Shown piece after piece: positions 53,079 through 61,604 of a stretch of DNA of 64,000 nt. Position numbers and translations under genes: made by a program. The notes beneath the pieces are model-generated. The model saw only the letters and a list, made by a program, of their open reading frames with translations. It ran no database searches and had not been told where the DNA came from. Positions within the stretch are counted from its first letter, which is position 1, and each line of letters starts with the position of its first letter. This stretch comes from Bacteroidia bacterium (GTDB lineage Bacteria; Bacteroidota; Bacteroidia; JADZBD01): positions 124,001 through 188,000 of the forward strand of contig JADZBD010000015.1 in NCBI GenBank assembly GCA_020852255.1. Direction: 5' to 3'.

Positions 53079-53090
53079 GAATGGCCATTC
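53079..53090. repeat. 12-bp perfect palindrome GAATGGCCATTC
   Basis: A perfect inverted repeat without a loop begins immediately after the stop codon at 53078, about 90 bp upstream of the sensor kinase gene. Without a loop or T run it is a poor terminator. It may be a protein-binding site or chance. Confidence 0.4.
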
Positions 53091-53124
53091 CAAACTTCAT
53101 CGCCTTAGTACGCTGATCCTCCGC

Positions 53125-53140
53125 TGTTAAAAAGTGTTAA
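53125..53140 (+). promoter_or_regulatory. Direct repeat TGTTAA-N4-TGTTAA upstream of the sensor kinase promoter
   Basis: TGTTAA occurs at 53125-53130 and at 53135-53140, exactly one helical turn apart. This arrangement is typical of sites bound by OmpR/PhoB-type regulators. It lies about 40-56 bp upstream of the predicted transcription start, where such regulators activate. Binding by the regulator encoded at 54710 is inferred. Confidence 0.4.
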
Positions 53141-53168
53141 CCCTCAGCAATTTAGCCCGAATTCGGGG

Positions 53169-53176
53169 TAATTTTG
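53169..53176 (+). promoter_or_regulatory. Predicted -7 box of the two-component operon, leaderless GTG
   Basis: TAATTTTG, an exact TAnnTTTG, ends 4 nt before the GTG at 53181. No TTTG -33 is seen at the usual spacing, which would fit activator dependence through the TGTTAA repeats upstream. Confidence 0.5.
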
Positions 53177-53180
53177 TGAG

Positions 53181-54713
53181 GTGAACAAGAGTAATCTTAT
53201 CTGGTTTTCTGCCTTTGCCGGCCTGGCAATTGCGGGTTTGCTCTTCATTCAGATCTACTGGATGAAAAATGCTGTAGCCGTTAAGGAAGAACGTTTTAAT
53301 CAGCAAGTGAGTGAAGCCATGTACACGGTGGCGATGAAAACGGAGAAACATAAAATGTTTTGCCGTATGCGTCAGGTCAGTATCAACACCCCCTTTCACA
53401 GCCGCCGCCATGCCGAAAACCAATGCCGTCATTTCCACGAAAGGAAATCGCTCAAGCAGAACCGGACGGAACTGCTTTCCCGCCGTTTCAGTGACAGCAT
53501 TTGCTGCGATCCGGAATGCGAGGTGCTATGTCCTGTACCCGGTGACATTCACGGAGTGGTAGTGGGCAATCCGGAGCATAAATCTTCCGAAGTATTAAAT
53601 ACAAATTCCGGCTGGATCGACTATCGTAACAATCTGATGAACGAAGTAGTGAATGAGATTACTGAACATGGAGTGGTGATTTCCGTTACAGATCAGTTTC
53701 CGGACGAAAGTTCTTTCATTGATTCTGTCCTGCACGAAGAATTCCTGTCGCGCGGCATTAACACCCCCTACGCATTCTATATCATGGATCACAAGGGTGG
53801 CAAGGTATATGATCCATTCACCGCCTCGCCTTACAAGGTAGCGCTGGCTCCGGAAAATATTCTTGCGCCGCCAAAATTCCTGGCGGTTCACTTCCCGGAA
53901 ATGAAAAGCTATCTGCTCAAAAACTCCTGGATGATGCTCTCCGCCTCTGTGCTGCTGGTGGTAGTGCTTATTTCCTCCTTTTATTACTTTGTGATCACCA
54001 TTATCCGGCAGAAGAAACTTTCAGTGATGAAGAATGATTTTATCAATAATATGACGCACGAGTTCAAAACGCCTATTTCCACGATTAATCTGGCCTGTGA
54101 AGTACTGGGAGACAAAACGGTAAGCCTGCCGAAAGATAAATCTGAAAAATATGTGGGTGTGATCAGTGAGGAAAACAAACGGCTCGGGAAACTGGTGGAG
54201 AACATTCTTCAAACCGCTATTCTGGATAAAGAGGAGTTTAAACTGAATCTTGCTCCGGTGGATCTGCACCAGATTCTCAATCAGGCCACCGGCAACATAC
54301 AATTACAGGTAGACCAGCGCGGAGGGAAGATCCTGCACCACCCGGACGCGTCCGACAGTATGATCACCGCCGACCGCATACACCTTACGAATGTGATCTA
54401 CAATTTACTTGACAACGCAGTGAAGTACACGGAGGGCGAACCGGAGATTACGATCAGTACCCGGAATACGGCCGCCGGCATTGAACTCTCCGTACAGGAC
54501 AAGGGGATTGGAATCAGCCGCGAGAATCAGAAAAAAATATTTGATAAACTTTACCGTGTATCAACCGGCAACCTGCATAATGTAAAAGGCTTCGGGCTGG
54601 GACTGAGTTATGTGAAAACCGTGGTGGAGCGTCATCACGGAAATGTAAATGTAGAAAGCATTCCGGGTAAGGGAAGCACCTTTACCATTTATCTTCCAAA
54701 AGAACAATTATGA
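53181..54713 (+). CDS. Sensor histidine kinase with Cys/His-rich periplasmic domain
   Basis: This is a 510-residue two-component kinase with a GTG start. TM1 (about 6-28) is followed by a periplasmic domain (about 30-248) and TM2 (about 251-275). A HisKA domain carries the phospho-accepting His293 (MTHEFKTPIS), and a C-terminal ATPase domain has LLDNAVKYTE, VQDKGIGIS and GFGLGLSYV. The periplasmic domain is unusual: Cys61, 82, 108, 109, 113 and 117 with His57, 73, 77, 84, 86 and 124 fall within about 70 residues. This suggests metal binding or a disulfide switch as the signal. The rest resembles RprX-type kinases of Bacteroidota. It overlaps the response regulator gene by 4 bases. Confidence 0.94.
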   Translation: MNKSNLIWFSAFAGLAIAGLLFIQIYWMKNAVAVKEERFNQQVSEAMYTVAMKTEKHKMFCRMRQVSINTPFHSRRHAENQCRHFHERKSLKQNRTELLSRRFSDSICCDPECEVLCPVPGDIHGVVVGNPEHKSSEVLNTNSGWIDYRNNLMNEVVNEITEHGVVISVTDQFPDESSFIDSVLHEEFLSRGINTPYAFYIMDHKGGKVYDPFTASPYKVALAPENILAPPKFLAVHFPEMKSYLLKNSWMMLSASVLLVVVLISSFYYFVITIIRQKKLSVMKNDFINNMTHEFKTPISTINLACEVLGDKTVSLPKDKSEKYVGVISEENKRLGKLVENILQTAILDKEEFKLNLAPVDLHQILNQATGNIQLQVDQRGGKILHHPDASDSMITADRIHLTNVIYNLLDNAVKYTEGEPEITISTRNTAAGIELSVQDKGIGISRENQKKIFDKLYRVSTGNLHNVKGFGLGLSYVKTVVERHHGNVNVESIPGKGSTFTIYLPKEQL

Positions 54714-55417
54714 GCGCAAATACGACCCGCCTGCTCCTGGTGGAGGACGATCCCAACCTGGGGTCACTGCTGAAAGATTACCTGGAAGCAAAAGGCTATG
54801 AGAGCAAACTGGCCTCCAACGGCAAGGAGGGGTATTCCGAATTCAGCAAAGAAAAATTCGACCTCTGCATTCTGGATGTGATGATGCCCGTAATGGATGG
54901 TATTACTCTGGCAAAGGAGATCCGAAAATCGGATAAAAACATTCCGATTGTTTTCCTCACTGCCAAATCCATGAAAGAAGACACCATTGAAGGCTTCAGG
55001 GCCGGCGCAGACGATTACATTACCAAGCCCTTCAGTATGGATGAGCTGATGATGCGCATACAGGCTATTCTGCGGCGCACGTCACTGCAGGCAGCACCCA
55101 AGCCTGAAAAAACACAATTTACTGTGGGTCTTTTCAAATTCGATCATCTCCGGCAAGTACTCAGCATCAACGGAAAGGAGCAGAAACTTACCACCCGTGA
55201 AGCAGACCTCTTAAAACTGCTTTGCATGCACGAGAACGAAGTGCTGGACCGGAATTTCACGCTCAAAACGCTGTGGAACGACGACAGCTACTTCAACGCG
55301 CGTTCTATGGATGTTTATATAACCAAGCTCCGTAAATTTCTGAAAGATGACCCGCGCGTGGAGATCCTCAATATCCATGGCAAGGGCTTCCGTTTACTTG
55401 TAAACAAGTCCATCTAA
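54710..55417 (+). CDS. OmpR-family response regulator
   Basis: This is a 235-residue transcription factor and the partner of the kinase just upstream (4-bp overlap, ATGA). The receiver domain (1-120) has the acidic pocket VEDD, the phospho-acceptor Asp56 (CILDVMMPVMDG), Thr84 (FLTAKS) and Lys106 (ITKPFSM). The winged-helix domain (about 130-235) has KLTTREADLLKLLCMHENEVLDR, LWNDDSYFNARSMDVYITKLRKFL and IHGKGFRLLV. It resembles RprY-type regulators. A TGTTAA direct repeat ahead of the operon is a candidate binding site, which would give autoregulation. The downstream TMTC-like gene has its own -7 box. Confidence 0.95.
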   Translation: MSANTTRLLLVEDDPNLGSLLKDYLEAKGYESKLASNGKEGYSEFSKEKFDLCILDVMMPVMDGITLAKEIRKSDKNIPIVFLTAKSMKEDTIEGFRAGADDYITKPFSMDELMMRIQAILRRTSLQAAPKPEKTQFTVGLFKFDHLRQVLSINGKEQKLTTREADLLKLLCMHENEVLDRNFTLKTLWNDDSYFNARSMDVYITKLRKFLKDDPRVEILNIHGKGFRLLVNKSI

Positions 55418-55425
55418 GGATTTAT

Positions 55426-55433
55426 TACATTTG
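55426..55433 (+). promoter_or_regulatory. Predicted -7 box of the TMTC-like gene, leaderless GTG
   Basis: TACATTTG, an exact TAnnTTTG, lies 8 nt after the response regulator stop and ends 5 nt before the GTG at 55439. This suggests separate transcription despite the short gap. Confidence 0.5.
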
Positions 55434-55438
55434 CGGAA

Positions 55439-57040
55439 GTGGCTAAGCTTCCCGTAAAAACCAGGTTCTATTATCTTTTTCCGCTTGTCATCCTCCTGCT
55501 GACAGCACTGGTCTACTGGCCTTCCCTCGACAATCAGCTGACCAACTGGGATGACGACGAATACATTACCGAAAATAAAAATCTCGGAGACGGCTCGTTC
55601 AGGAAACATTTTAAAGAGGTGCCGCATGTGATGGGAAACTACCATCCGCTGAGCATGTGGACCCTGGCCTGGGATTACCAGAGCGCCTACAACGAACAAA
55701 CAAAAACGCTGGATCCGGTACCCTTCCACCGTACCAATCTCATCCTGCACCTGCTGAGCACTGTACTGGTGTTTTTCCTCTTTTTCAAACTTTCGGAAAA
55801 CAACTGGATCGCAGGATTCACGGCTGCCCTTTTTGCCCTGCATCCCATGCACGTTGAGAGCGTTGCCTGGGCTGCGGAACGAAAAGATGTACTGTTCGCT
55901 TTTTTTTACCTCGCCGGACTCCTGTCGTGGATCTTTTTCATCGAAAGAAAGAATAACTACGTTTTCTATCTCCTCACATTTGGTCTTTTCCTGCTTTCGC
56001 TGTTTTCCAAAGCCGTTGCCGTGAGTCTTCCTATCCTGCTGCTGGCGCTCGACTACTACTATAAACGTCCGATGCACTACCGGCTGCTTCTGGAAAAACT
56101 TCCCTTTCTGGCCGTATCCGTATACTTTGGACTCGAAGCAATTGAGGCACAAAAAGAATTTGAAGCTATCCAGGGGAATGTGCTGTACGACCATGCCGAT
56201 CGCTTGTTGTTCGCCTGCTACGGCACCATGCAATACGTACTGAAATTCATTCTTCCGTCAGACCTCTCCTGCTTTTATTCATTTCCTGTTCCGGGAGTAG
56301 ATAAACCGGGTTTATATAGCATTGCACCGGTATTTGTGCTGGGCATTGGTGCAGCACTTTGGACTTTCAGGAAGAGCCGGTTTGTACTATTCGGTGCGGC
56401 CTTTTTCTTCATTACGGTAGGGCTGGTGCTGCAGCTTCTTCCAGTGGGAGGTGCAGTGATGGCCGACCGGTACTCTTACCTGCCGCACATCGGACTGGCT
56501 TTTATTCTGGCAAAGAGCGCCTGGTATCTTGTGGAAAAGAAACCCCGGCTCAAGCATGCCGTTCTGGGAACACTTATTGCCTTCACCCTGCTCATGGCCT
56601 TCCAGGCCAGGAAGCGAACAGAAGTCTGGAAGGACAGTGTTACCCTGTGGGCCGATGCGGAGCAGCACGATAAAATGTCGCCGAAACTTTATAACAACTA
56701 TGCTGATGCGCTGACCCTTGCAGGAGATCATCAGCGCGGCCTGGAGATGTACAACAAGGCTCTGTCTCTGAAACCCGATTACGCTGAAGCCTTCTACAAC
56801 CGGGGACTGGCTTATTTCTATCTGAAGAACTACCAGGCAGCGCTGAATGACTATGATGCAGCCATTCACTACAACCCTACCCTTGCGGTGGCATGGCATA
56901 ACCGGGCGGGCACCCATTTCACAGTAGGCAGATACCGGGAGGCCCTGGGCGATGCATTGAAAGCGAAAGAACTCGGATACCCCGTAGATCCGCAGTTCAT
57001 TACAGTACTGGAAGAAGAGGTAAAGAAACTGCCCCGGTAA
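55439..57040 (+). CDS. TMTC/GT-C-like membrane protein with C-terminal TPRs
   Basis: This is a 533-residue protein with a GTG start. About ten transmembrane helices occupy 10-400. The first periplasmic loop carries NWDDDEYITENKNL with the acidic pair typical of GT-C glycosyltransferases, and the HPMHVESVAWAAERKD segment is typical of the TMTC family. Three tetratricopeptide repeats (about 420-520) follow (NNYADALTLAGDHQRGLEMY, AFYNRGLAYFYLKNYQAALNDY, AWHNRAGTHFTVGRYREAL). Animal TMTC proteins are O-mannosyltransferases. The bacterial members are mostly uncharacterised, so transfer of a sugar from a polyprenyl carrier to a surface protein or glycan is inference. It follows the response regulator by 21 bp. 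Confidence 0.85.
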   Translation: MAKLPVKTRFYYLFPLVILLLTALVYWPSLDNQLTNWDDDEYITENKNLGDGSFRKHFKEVPHVMGNYHPLSMWTLAWDYQSAYNEQTKTLDPVPFHRTNLILHLLSTVLVFFLFFKLSENNWIAGFTAALFALHPMHVESVAWAAERKDVLFAFFYLAGLLSWIFFIERKNNYVFYLLTFGLFLLSLFSKAVAVSLPILLLALDYYYKRPMHYRLLLEKLPFLAVSVYFGLEAIEAQKEFEAIQGNVLYDHADRLLFACYGTMQYVLKFILPSDLSCFYSFPVPGVDKPGLYSIAPVFVLGIGAALWTFRKSRFVLFGAAFFFITVGLVLQLLPVGGAVMADRYSYLPHIGLAFILAKSAWYLVEKKPRLKHAVLGTLIAFTLLMAFQARKRTEVWKDSVTLWADAEQHDKMSPKLYNNYADALTLAGDHQRGLEMYNKALSLKPDYAEAFYNRGLAYFYLKNYQAALNDYDAAIHYNPTLAVAWHNRAGTHFTVGRYREALGDALKAKELGYPVDPQFITVLEEEVKKLPR

Positions 57041-57079
57041 CCGAACCGCTTTCTCACACCACCCGGAATCTCAGTAGGG

Positions 57080-59146
57080 TTATATTTTCAGTCCGATAAC
57101 CAGTACATCGTCAATCTGCTCCAGGTTGCGCTTCCATTCTGAGAAAGTATTTTGCAGGCATTTTTTCTGCTCATCGGCCGGCAGGTCCGAAAACCTGAGC
57201 AAAAGTTCCCGGAATTGTTTCGTAGTGAATTTTTTGGAGTCCTTCCCACCGAACTGATCCGCATAACCGTCTGTGAAGAGATAGATCATATCGCCTTTCT
57301 CCGGAGTAAGCGTATGGGTTTCGAATGGTTGATCGTCTGCGGTAAATCCGCCAATGGCCGCCTTGGTGGGTTTAACCTCCGTTATGATTCCGTTCCTGCA
57401 GTACCAGAGCGGACGGTTGGCCCCGCTGTACTGTAAATTTCCGTTTTCCCACCTCAAAAGTGCGATGTCCATTCCGTCGCGGCTCGAATCCTCGCCTGCG
57501 TCCTGCCGGAGGGTTGTTTTTACCAGCCGGTTAAGGCGGGATAAGATTTCTCCTGTTTGGTTACTTTGTCCTATGGCAGCCGCCAGCTTTTCTTTCCCAA
57601 CCATGCTCATCAGTGCTCCCGGTACTCCGTGTCCTGTGCAATCAGCACAGGCGAGGTAAAATCCGTCGGCCGAACTCTCCCAAAAGTAAAAATCCCCGCT
57701 CACGATGTCCTTGGGCTGATACATAATAAAACATTCAGGAAACACTTTTTTCAGTTCTTTCTCCTCCGGCAGAATCGCCGCCTGAATTCTCCGGGCATAA
57801 TTAATACTATCTGTTATTTCTTTCTTTTGGCCTTCTATGAGTACATTTTTGTCGGACAGTATCCTATTGTGTTCCCGCTTGTTCCTGTAAGCCATCCAAC
57901 CCAGACCAATCAGCACCAGTGCGAGACCGACAACACCGAATAGGAAATAACGGAAAGTGCGCTCCTGCGCGATCTGTGCGTCCTTCAGCGAAGCTTCGTT
58001 TTTAAGCAGAATATTTTCGTTTTCCTTTTTTTCCAGCTCCATCACAGATTCCATCTGCGCAATACGAGTAGAAACCTCTGTACCCTGGATACTGTCGTTG
58101 AGCACCATGTACTTGAGCAGCATTTCATTGGCCAGCTGATACCTTCCGGTCAGTGAATACAATCCGGCGAGTGAATTATAACATTCTCTTTCCTGCATCA
58201 GCAAACCAACACTTTTGCACAGAACCAGCGATTTCTGCAGTTCCACCTCCGCTTCCTTAAGCCGCTTTTGCTCAATGAAAATGGCCGCCCGGTTGATCAG
58301 CGAATTAGCCACGCCAAGGCTGTCGCCGTATTTTAATCGCAGCTCGTACGCCTTTTGATTGTAATGGTTGGCCGAATCCAGTTCTTTCATTTTTAAAAAA
58401 ACATTGGCCAGGTTATCCATGTAGGCGCCTGATTTTGTTTCTGAACCTATCTGCCGGGCAATGGCCAGCGCCCTCCTATATTCCTGAATGGCTTTCTCCC
58501 ACTCCCCTGTTTCCTCATAAATGATACCCAGGTTGTTGTAGGCATTGGGAAGCACCAGCGGATTGTTGGTCTTCAGGCGGTACGCAACCGAACGGTGCCC
58601 GTATTCCATAGCCCGGGTATAATTTTTCTGACGGAAGTACACCAGCGATATGTTCCCGGTACATAAGCCCAGTACACTGGTATATTCATGACGTTCTGCA
58701 ATGGCCAGTACTTTCAGATAATAATCCATCGCACGGGAATAATCGCCTTTGTCAAAATAAATCAGTCCCAGATTATTCATGATCGTGGAATACTGAAGCG
58801 AATCATGGATCATTGCCGCCTGCTGAATTCCTTTCGTATAAAATTCAATGGCTTCCTGGTACTGACCCTGATTCGACAAAATGTTTCCCAGGCCCTTGCA
58901 GGATTGTATCTGTGCCGGAATATATCCCAGATCCATAGCCATTTTCAGGGCTCTGCGGTAGATCGCTTCCCCCCGCTCATCCCCGGAACGGTAGTACTCC
59001 TGTCCCAGTGCATTGAGCGTATTTGCCATCGCTGTATCCTGCCTGTTTCCCGCGGCTATTTTCTCCAGAGAATCCAATGATACACCCGCCCGTGAAACGC
59101 CCGACAGGCAGAACATAAAGAATGAAAAAAGGAGATACCGCTTCAT
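57080..59146 (-). CDS. TPR protein with transmembrane helix and SpoIIE/PP2C phosphatase domain (third copy)
   Basis: This is a 688-residue regulator, the same length as the gene at 6427-8493. It has a signal peptide (about 1-20). About eight TPRs follow (about 25-350, with GRRYKLNPx-like LGNILSNQGQYQEAIEFY units), then a Glu-rich coiled coil and one transmembrane helix (about 402-422). The linker ITDSINYARRIQAAILPE leads into the phosphatase domain (about 470-688), which has SGDFYFWE, CADCTGHGVPGALMS, GMDIALLRW, LFTDGYADQFGG and IDDVLVIG. The acidic ligands look intact. It is upstream-coupled to the methyltransferase gene by a 4-bp overlap, so it is translated second in that unit. It converges on the TMTC-like gene with about 39 bp between the stops and no clear terminator. 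Confidence 0.92.
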   Translation of the reverse strand: MKRYLLFSFFMFCLSGVSRAGVSLDSLEKIAAGNRQDTAMANTLNALGQEYYRSGDERGEAIYRRALKMAMDLGYIPAQIQSCKGLGNILSNQGQYQEAIEFYTKGIQQAAMIHDSLQYSTIMNNLGLIYFDKGDYSRAMDYYLKVLAIAERHEYTSVLGLCTGNISLVYFRQKNYTRAMEYGHRSVAYRLKTNNPLVLPNAYNNLGIIYEETGEWEKAIQEYRRALAIARQIGSETKSGAYMDNLANVFLKMKELDSANHYNQKAYELRLKYGDSLGVANSLINRAAIFIEQKRLKEAEVELQKSLVLCKSVGLLMQERECYNSLAGLYSLTGRYQLANEMLLKYMVLNDSIQGTEVSTRIAQMESVMELEKKENENILLKNEASLKDAQIAQERTFRYFLFGVVGLALVLIGLGWMAYRNKREHNRILSDKNVLIEGQKKEITDSINYARRIQAAILPEEKELKKVFPECFIMYQPKDIVSGDFYFWESSADGFYLACADCTGHGVPGALMSMVGKEKLAAAIGQSNQTGEILSRLNRLVKTTLRQDAGEDSSRDGMDIALLRWENGNLQYSGANRPLWYCRNGIITEVKPTKAAIGGFTADDQPFETHTLTPEKGDMIYLFTDGYADQFGGKDSKKFTTKQFRELLLRFSDLPADEQKKCLQNTFSEWKRNLEQIDDVLVIGLKI

Positions 59147-60015
59147 CGGCTCTGCGTGAATCTTCCGAAAATTCCGAGGGGGAGTTTGCTTCCTGTCTTC
59201 GCCTGCAGATAAAGCTCTCCCGTTTCAAGATTCTTCCCTGCATATTTCCGAAGGAGGTTTTCGGTAACTAAAGCAGAAAGCCCGAGCGAATAAGCGTTCA
59301 GAATCAGGAAATGCTCTCCGCGGTCGAGTAACTGCAGAACGGAACGTATCATCTCGCTGAGATTTTCTTCCAGTTTCCACTTTTCCCCATCCGGACCATG
59401 TCCGTAAGCAGGAGGATCCAGTATAATCCCGTGATAGGTATTGCCACGCTTCACCTCTCTCTTTACAAATTTCAGGGCATCTTCCACCACCCACCGTATG
59501 GTATCGAGTCCTGAAAGTTTCATGTTCTCATTGGCCCATGTTACCACTTGTTTAACAGAGTCCACATGTGTTACATCAGCACCTGCCGCGCAGGCCGCCA
59601 GTGATGCAGCACCTGTATAAGCGAAAAGATTGAGAAAGCGCGGCTTATCTGTACGCAGTGCCCGTACCGCTTCGTAAATATAATCCCAGTTCACGGCCTG
59701 CTCCGGAAAAACTCCTACATGTTTGAAAGAGGTAAGTCCAAGACGTAATTGCATCTGGCGGCTGCCCTCACCATAGGAAATCTGCCACCGGTCGGGCATG
59801 CTTTTCAGTTTCTTCCACTCACCGGAAGAAGAAGATTTGGGGATGAACTTCACATGGGCCCCTTTTTCCCATTCCTGCATCGTTAATCCTGTATCCCAAA
59901 GCGCCTGCGGTTCCGGTCGGATGGTAACAAACCCTCCAAAACGTTCTAATTTGAGGAAATGGCCGCAATCCAGCAGCTCATAATCAGCAAAATGCTGAGG
60001 GGTGAGTAAAAGCAC
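59143..60015 (-). CDS. Class I SAM-dependent methyltransferase, RlmI/RlmK-like
   Basis: This is a 290-residue protein with a GTG start and a Rossmann methyltransferase domain: motif I FLNLFAYTGAASLAACAAGADVTHVDS, motif IV ILDPPAYGHGP, and LLLTPQHFADYELLD at the start. It resembles the catalytic part of 23S rRNA m5C/m7G methyltransferases (RlmI/RlmK) without the N-terminal PUA domain. This short form is common in Bacteroidota. The precise substrate is not established. It is the first gene of a unit with the SpoIIE phosphatase (4-bp overlap, ATGA) and divergent from gltX across 50 bp. Confidence 0.88.
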   Translation of the reverse strand: MLLLTPQHFADYELLDCGHFLKLERFGGFVTIRPEPQALWDTGLTMQEWEKGAHVKFIPKSSSSGEWKKLKSMPDRWQISYGEGSRQMQLRLGLTSFKHVGVFPEQAVNWDYIYEAVRALRTDKPRFLNLFAYTGAASLAACAAGADVTHVDSVKQVVTWANENMKLSGLDTIRWVVEDALKFVKREVKRGNTYHGIILDPPAYGHGPDGEKWKLEENLSEMIRSVLQLLDRGEHFLILNAYSLGLSALVTENLLRKYAGKNLETGELYLQAKTGSKLPLGIFGRFTQSR

Positions 60016-60046
60016 TGGTAAATCTAAGTATAAAAACAGAAACCAG

Positions 60047-60054
60047 TATATTTG
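60047..60054 (+). promoter_or_regulatory. Predicted -7 box of gltX-folB
   Basis: TATATTTG, an exact TAnnTTTG, ends 11 nt before ATG 60066, giving a leader of only a few bases. No TTTG -33 is evident. Confidence 0.5.
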
Positions 60055-60065
60055 CCCTTCTGAAA

Positions 60066-61604
60066 ATGAGCGACGAAAACCGTAGAGTCAGAGTACGATT
60101 TGCCCCTTCTCCCACGGGTCCGCTTCATATGGGCGGAGTGCGAACCGCCCTGTATAATTACCTTTTCGCTAAAAAGCACCAGGGCGACTTCTTACTTCGT
60201 ATTGAAGATACGGACCAGGAACGTTTTGTTCCCGGAGCTGAGGCCTATATCATAGAAAGTCTTACCTGGTGCGGTATTTCTCCCAATGAAGGCGTAGGAT
60301 TCGGTAACGGACCTCACGCTCCGTACCGTCAGAGCGAACGCAAGGAAAAAGGCATTTACCGTGAGTATGCCATGCAACTGGTTCATAACGGCCACGCTTA
60401 TTATGCCTTCGACACCAAAGAGGAACTCGAAGAGATGCGCCAACGCATGGAAGCTGCAAAAATGCCTTCCTCCTACAACGCCGTAACGCGGCAGAACATG
60501 AAAAACTCTCTCACCCTCTCGGAGGATGAGGTAAAAAAGCGGCTGGAAAGTGGTTCTCCCTATGTTATCCGCATAAAGATTCCACGCAATGAGGAAGTTC
60601 GCGTACAGGATCTCATCCGTGGCTGGGTGGTGGTTCACAGCGGGCAGCTGGATGATAAGGTACTATTCAAAAGCGACGGGATGCCCACCTATCATCTGGC
60701 CAATGTGGTGGATGATTATCTGATGAAGATCACGCATGTGATCCGCGGCGAAGAATGGCTGCCCTCCGCCCCGCTTCATGTATTATTATATAAATACCTC
60801 GGCTGGGAAACGGTAATGCCTCAGTTCGCGCATTTGCCCCTGCTCCTGAGACCAGACGGCAACGGAAAGTTAAGCAAGCGCGACGGAGACCGCCTGGGCT
60901 TTCCGGTATTTCCTATCGACTGGAAAGATCCTGTGACCGGCGAAATGTCCTCCGGCTACAGAGAGAAAGGTTATTTTCCTGAGGCCTTCATCAATATGCT
61001 TGCATTACTTGGATGGCATCCCAGCGGCAACCAGGAACTCTTCAGCCTCGAAGAACTGTGCCGGGATTTTTCACTGGAGCGCGTAAGTAAAGCCGGAGCG
61101 AAGTTCGATGCGGAAAAAACAAAGTGGTTCAACCAGCAGTACCTCCGCAGGCACAGCACAGCAGCGCTTGCTTCCAGTTGGAAAAAGATACTGGATCAGA
61201 AAAATGTAATTGCCTCCGCCGGATATATTGAGTCGGTGGTAAAACTAATTCTCGAAAAGGCCTGTTTTGTAGAAGAATTCTGGAGTCTGGGAAGCTTCTT
61301 TTTTGAAGAACCTGCAAGTTGGGATTCTGAGGTGGTTAAAAAACGTCTCAACGACAAGTCAAAGGAATTCTTGCGAAGGTTCGCCGGAACACTTAGTGCA
61401 CTCGGCGATTTCTCCGCTCCTTCCATAGAGCAGTGCTTCAAAAAAACCTGCGAGGAAAACAGCGTGAAAACCGGCGAGGTCATGCAATTGTTCAGAGTTT
61501 CGTTAAGCGGAATGGCCGGTGGTCCGGCATTGTTTGAAATGACTTCGCTGCTGGGAAAAGAAAAAGTACTTTTACGGATTCGCCACTTTCTTGAAAAGAA
61601 CTGA
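60066..61604 (+). CDS. gltX: Glutamate--tRNA ligase
   Basis: This class I synthetase charges tRNA-Glu. The 512-residue protein has VRFAPSPTGPLHMGGVRTALYN (HIGH-type motif) near the N-terminus and LLRIEDTDQERFVP. The catalytic-core segment is HVIRGEEWLPSAPLHVLLY, and KLSKRDGDRLG (KMSKS-type) lies at about 268. A C-terminal helical anticodon-binding domain follows. The stop shares a base with the start of folB (TGATG), so the two are translationally coupled. Confidence 0.97.
   Translation: MSDENRRVRVRFAPSPTGPLHMGGVRTALYNYLFAKKHQGDFLLRIEDTDQERFVPGAEAYIIESLTWCGISPNEGVGFGNGPHAPYRQSERKEKGIYREYAMQLVHNGHAYYAFDTKEELEEMRQRMEAAKMPSSYNAVTRQNMKNSLTLSEDEVKKRLESGSPYVIRIKIPRNEEVRVQDLIRGWVVVHSGQLDDKVLFKSDGMPTYHLANVVDDYLMKITHVIRGEEWLPSAPLHVLLYKYLGWETVMPQFAHLPLLLRPDGNGKLSKRDGDRLGFPVFPIDWKDPVTGEMSSGYREKGYFPEAFINMLALLGWHPSGNQELFSLEELCRDFSLERVSKAGAKFDAEKTKWFNQQYLRRHSTAALASSWKKILDQKNVIASAGYIESVVKLILEKACFVEEFWSLGSFFFEEPASWDSEVVKKRLNDKSKEFLRRFAGTLSALGDFSAPSIEQCFKKTCEENSVKTGEVMQLFRVSLSGMAGGPALFEMTSLLGKEKVLLRIRHFLEKN

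Noticed and set aside
52092-53093. 333-codon open frame on the minus strand.
   Set aside because: It lies fully opposite the beta-helix T9SS gene. Its translation is low-complexity and has no domain, so it is a shadow of codon bias.
55394-56233. 279-codon open frame on the minus strand.
   Set aside because: It is antisense to the TMTC-like gene and overlaps the response regulator end. It has no recognisable protein features.
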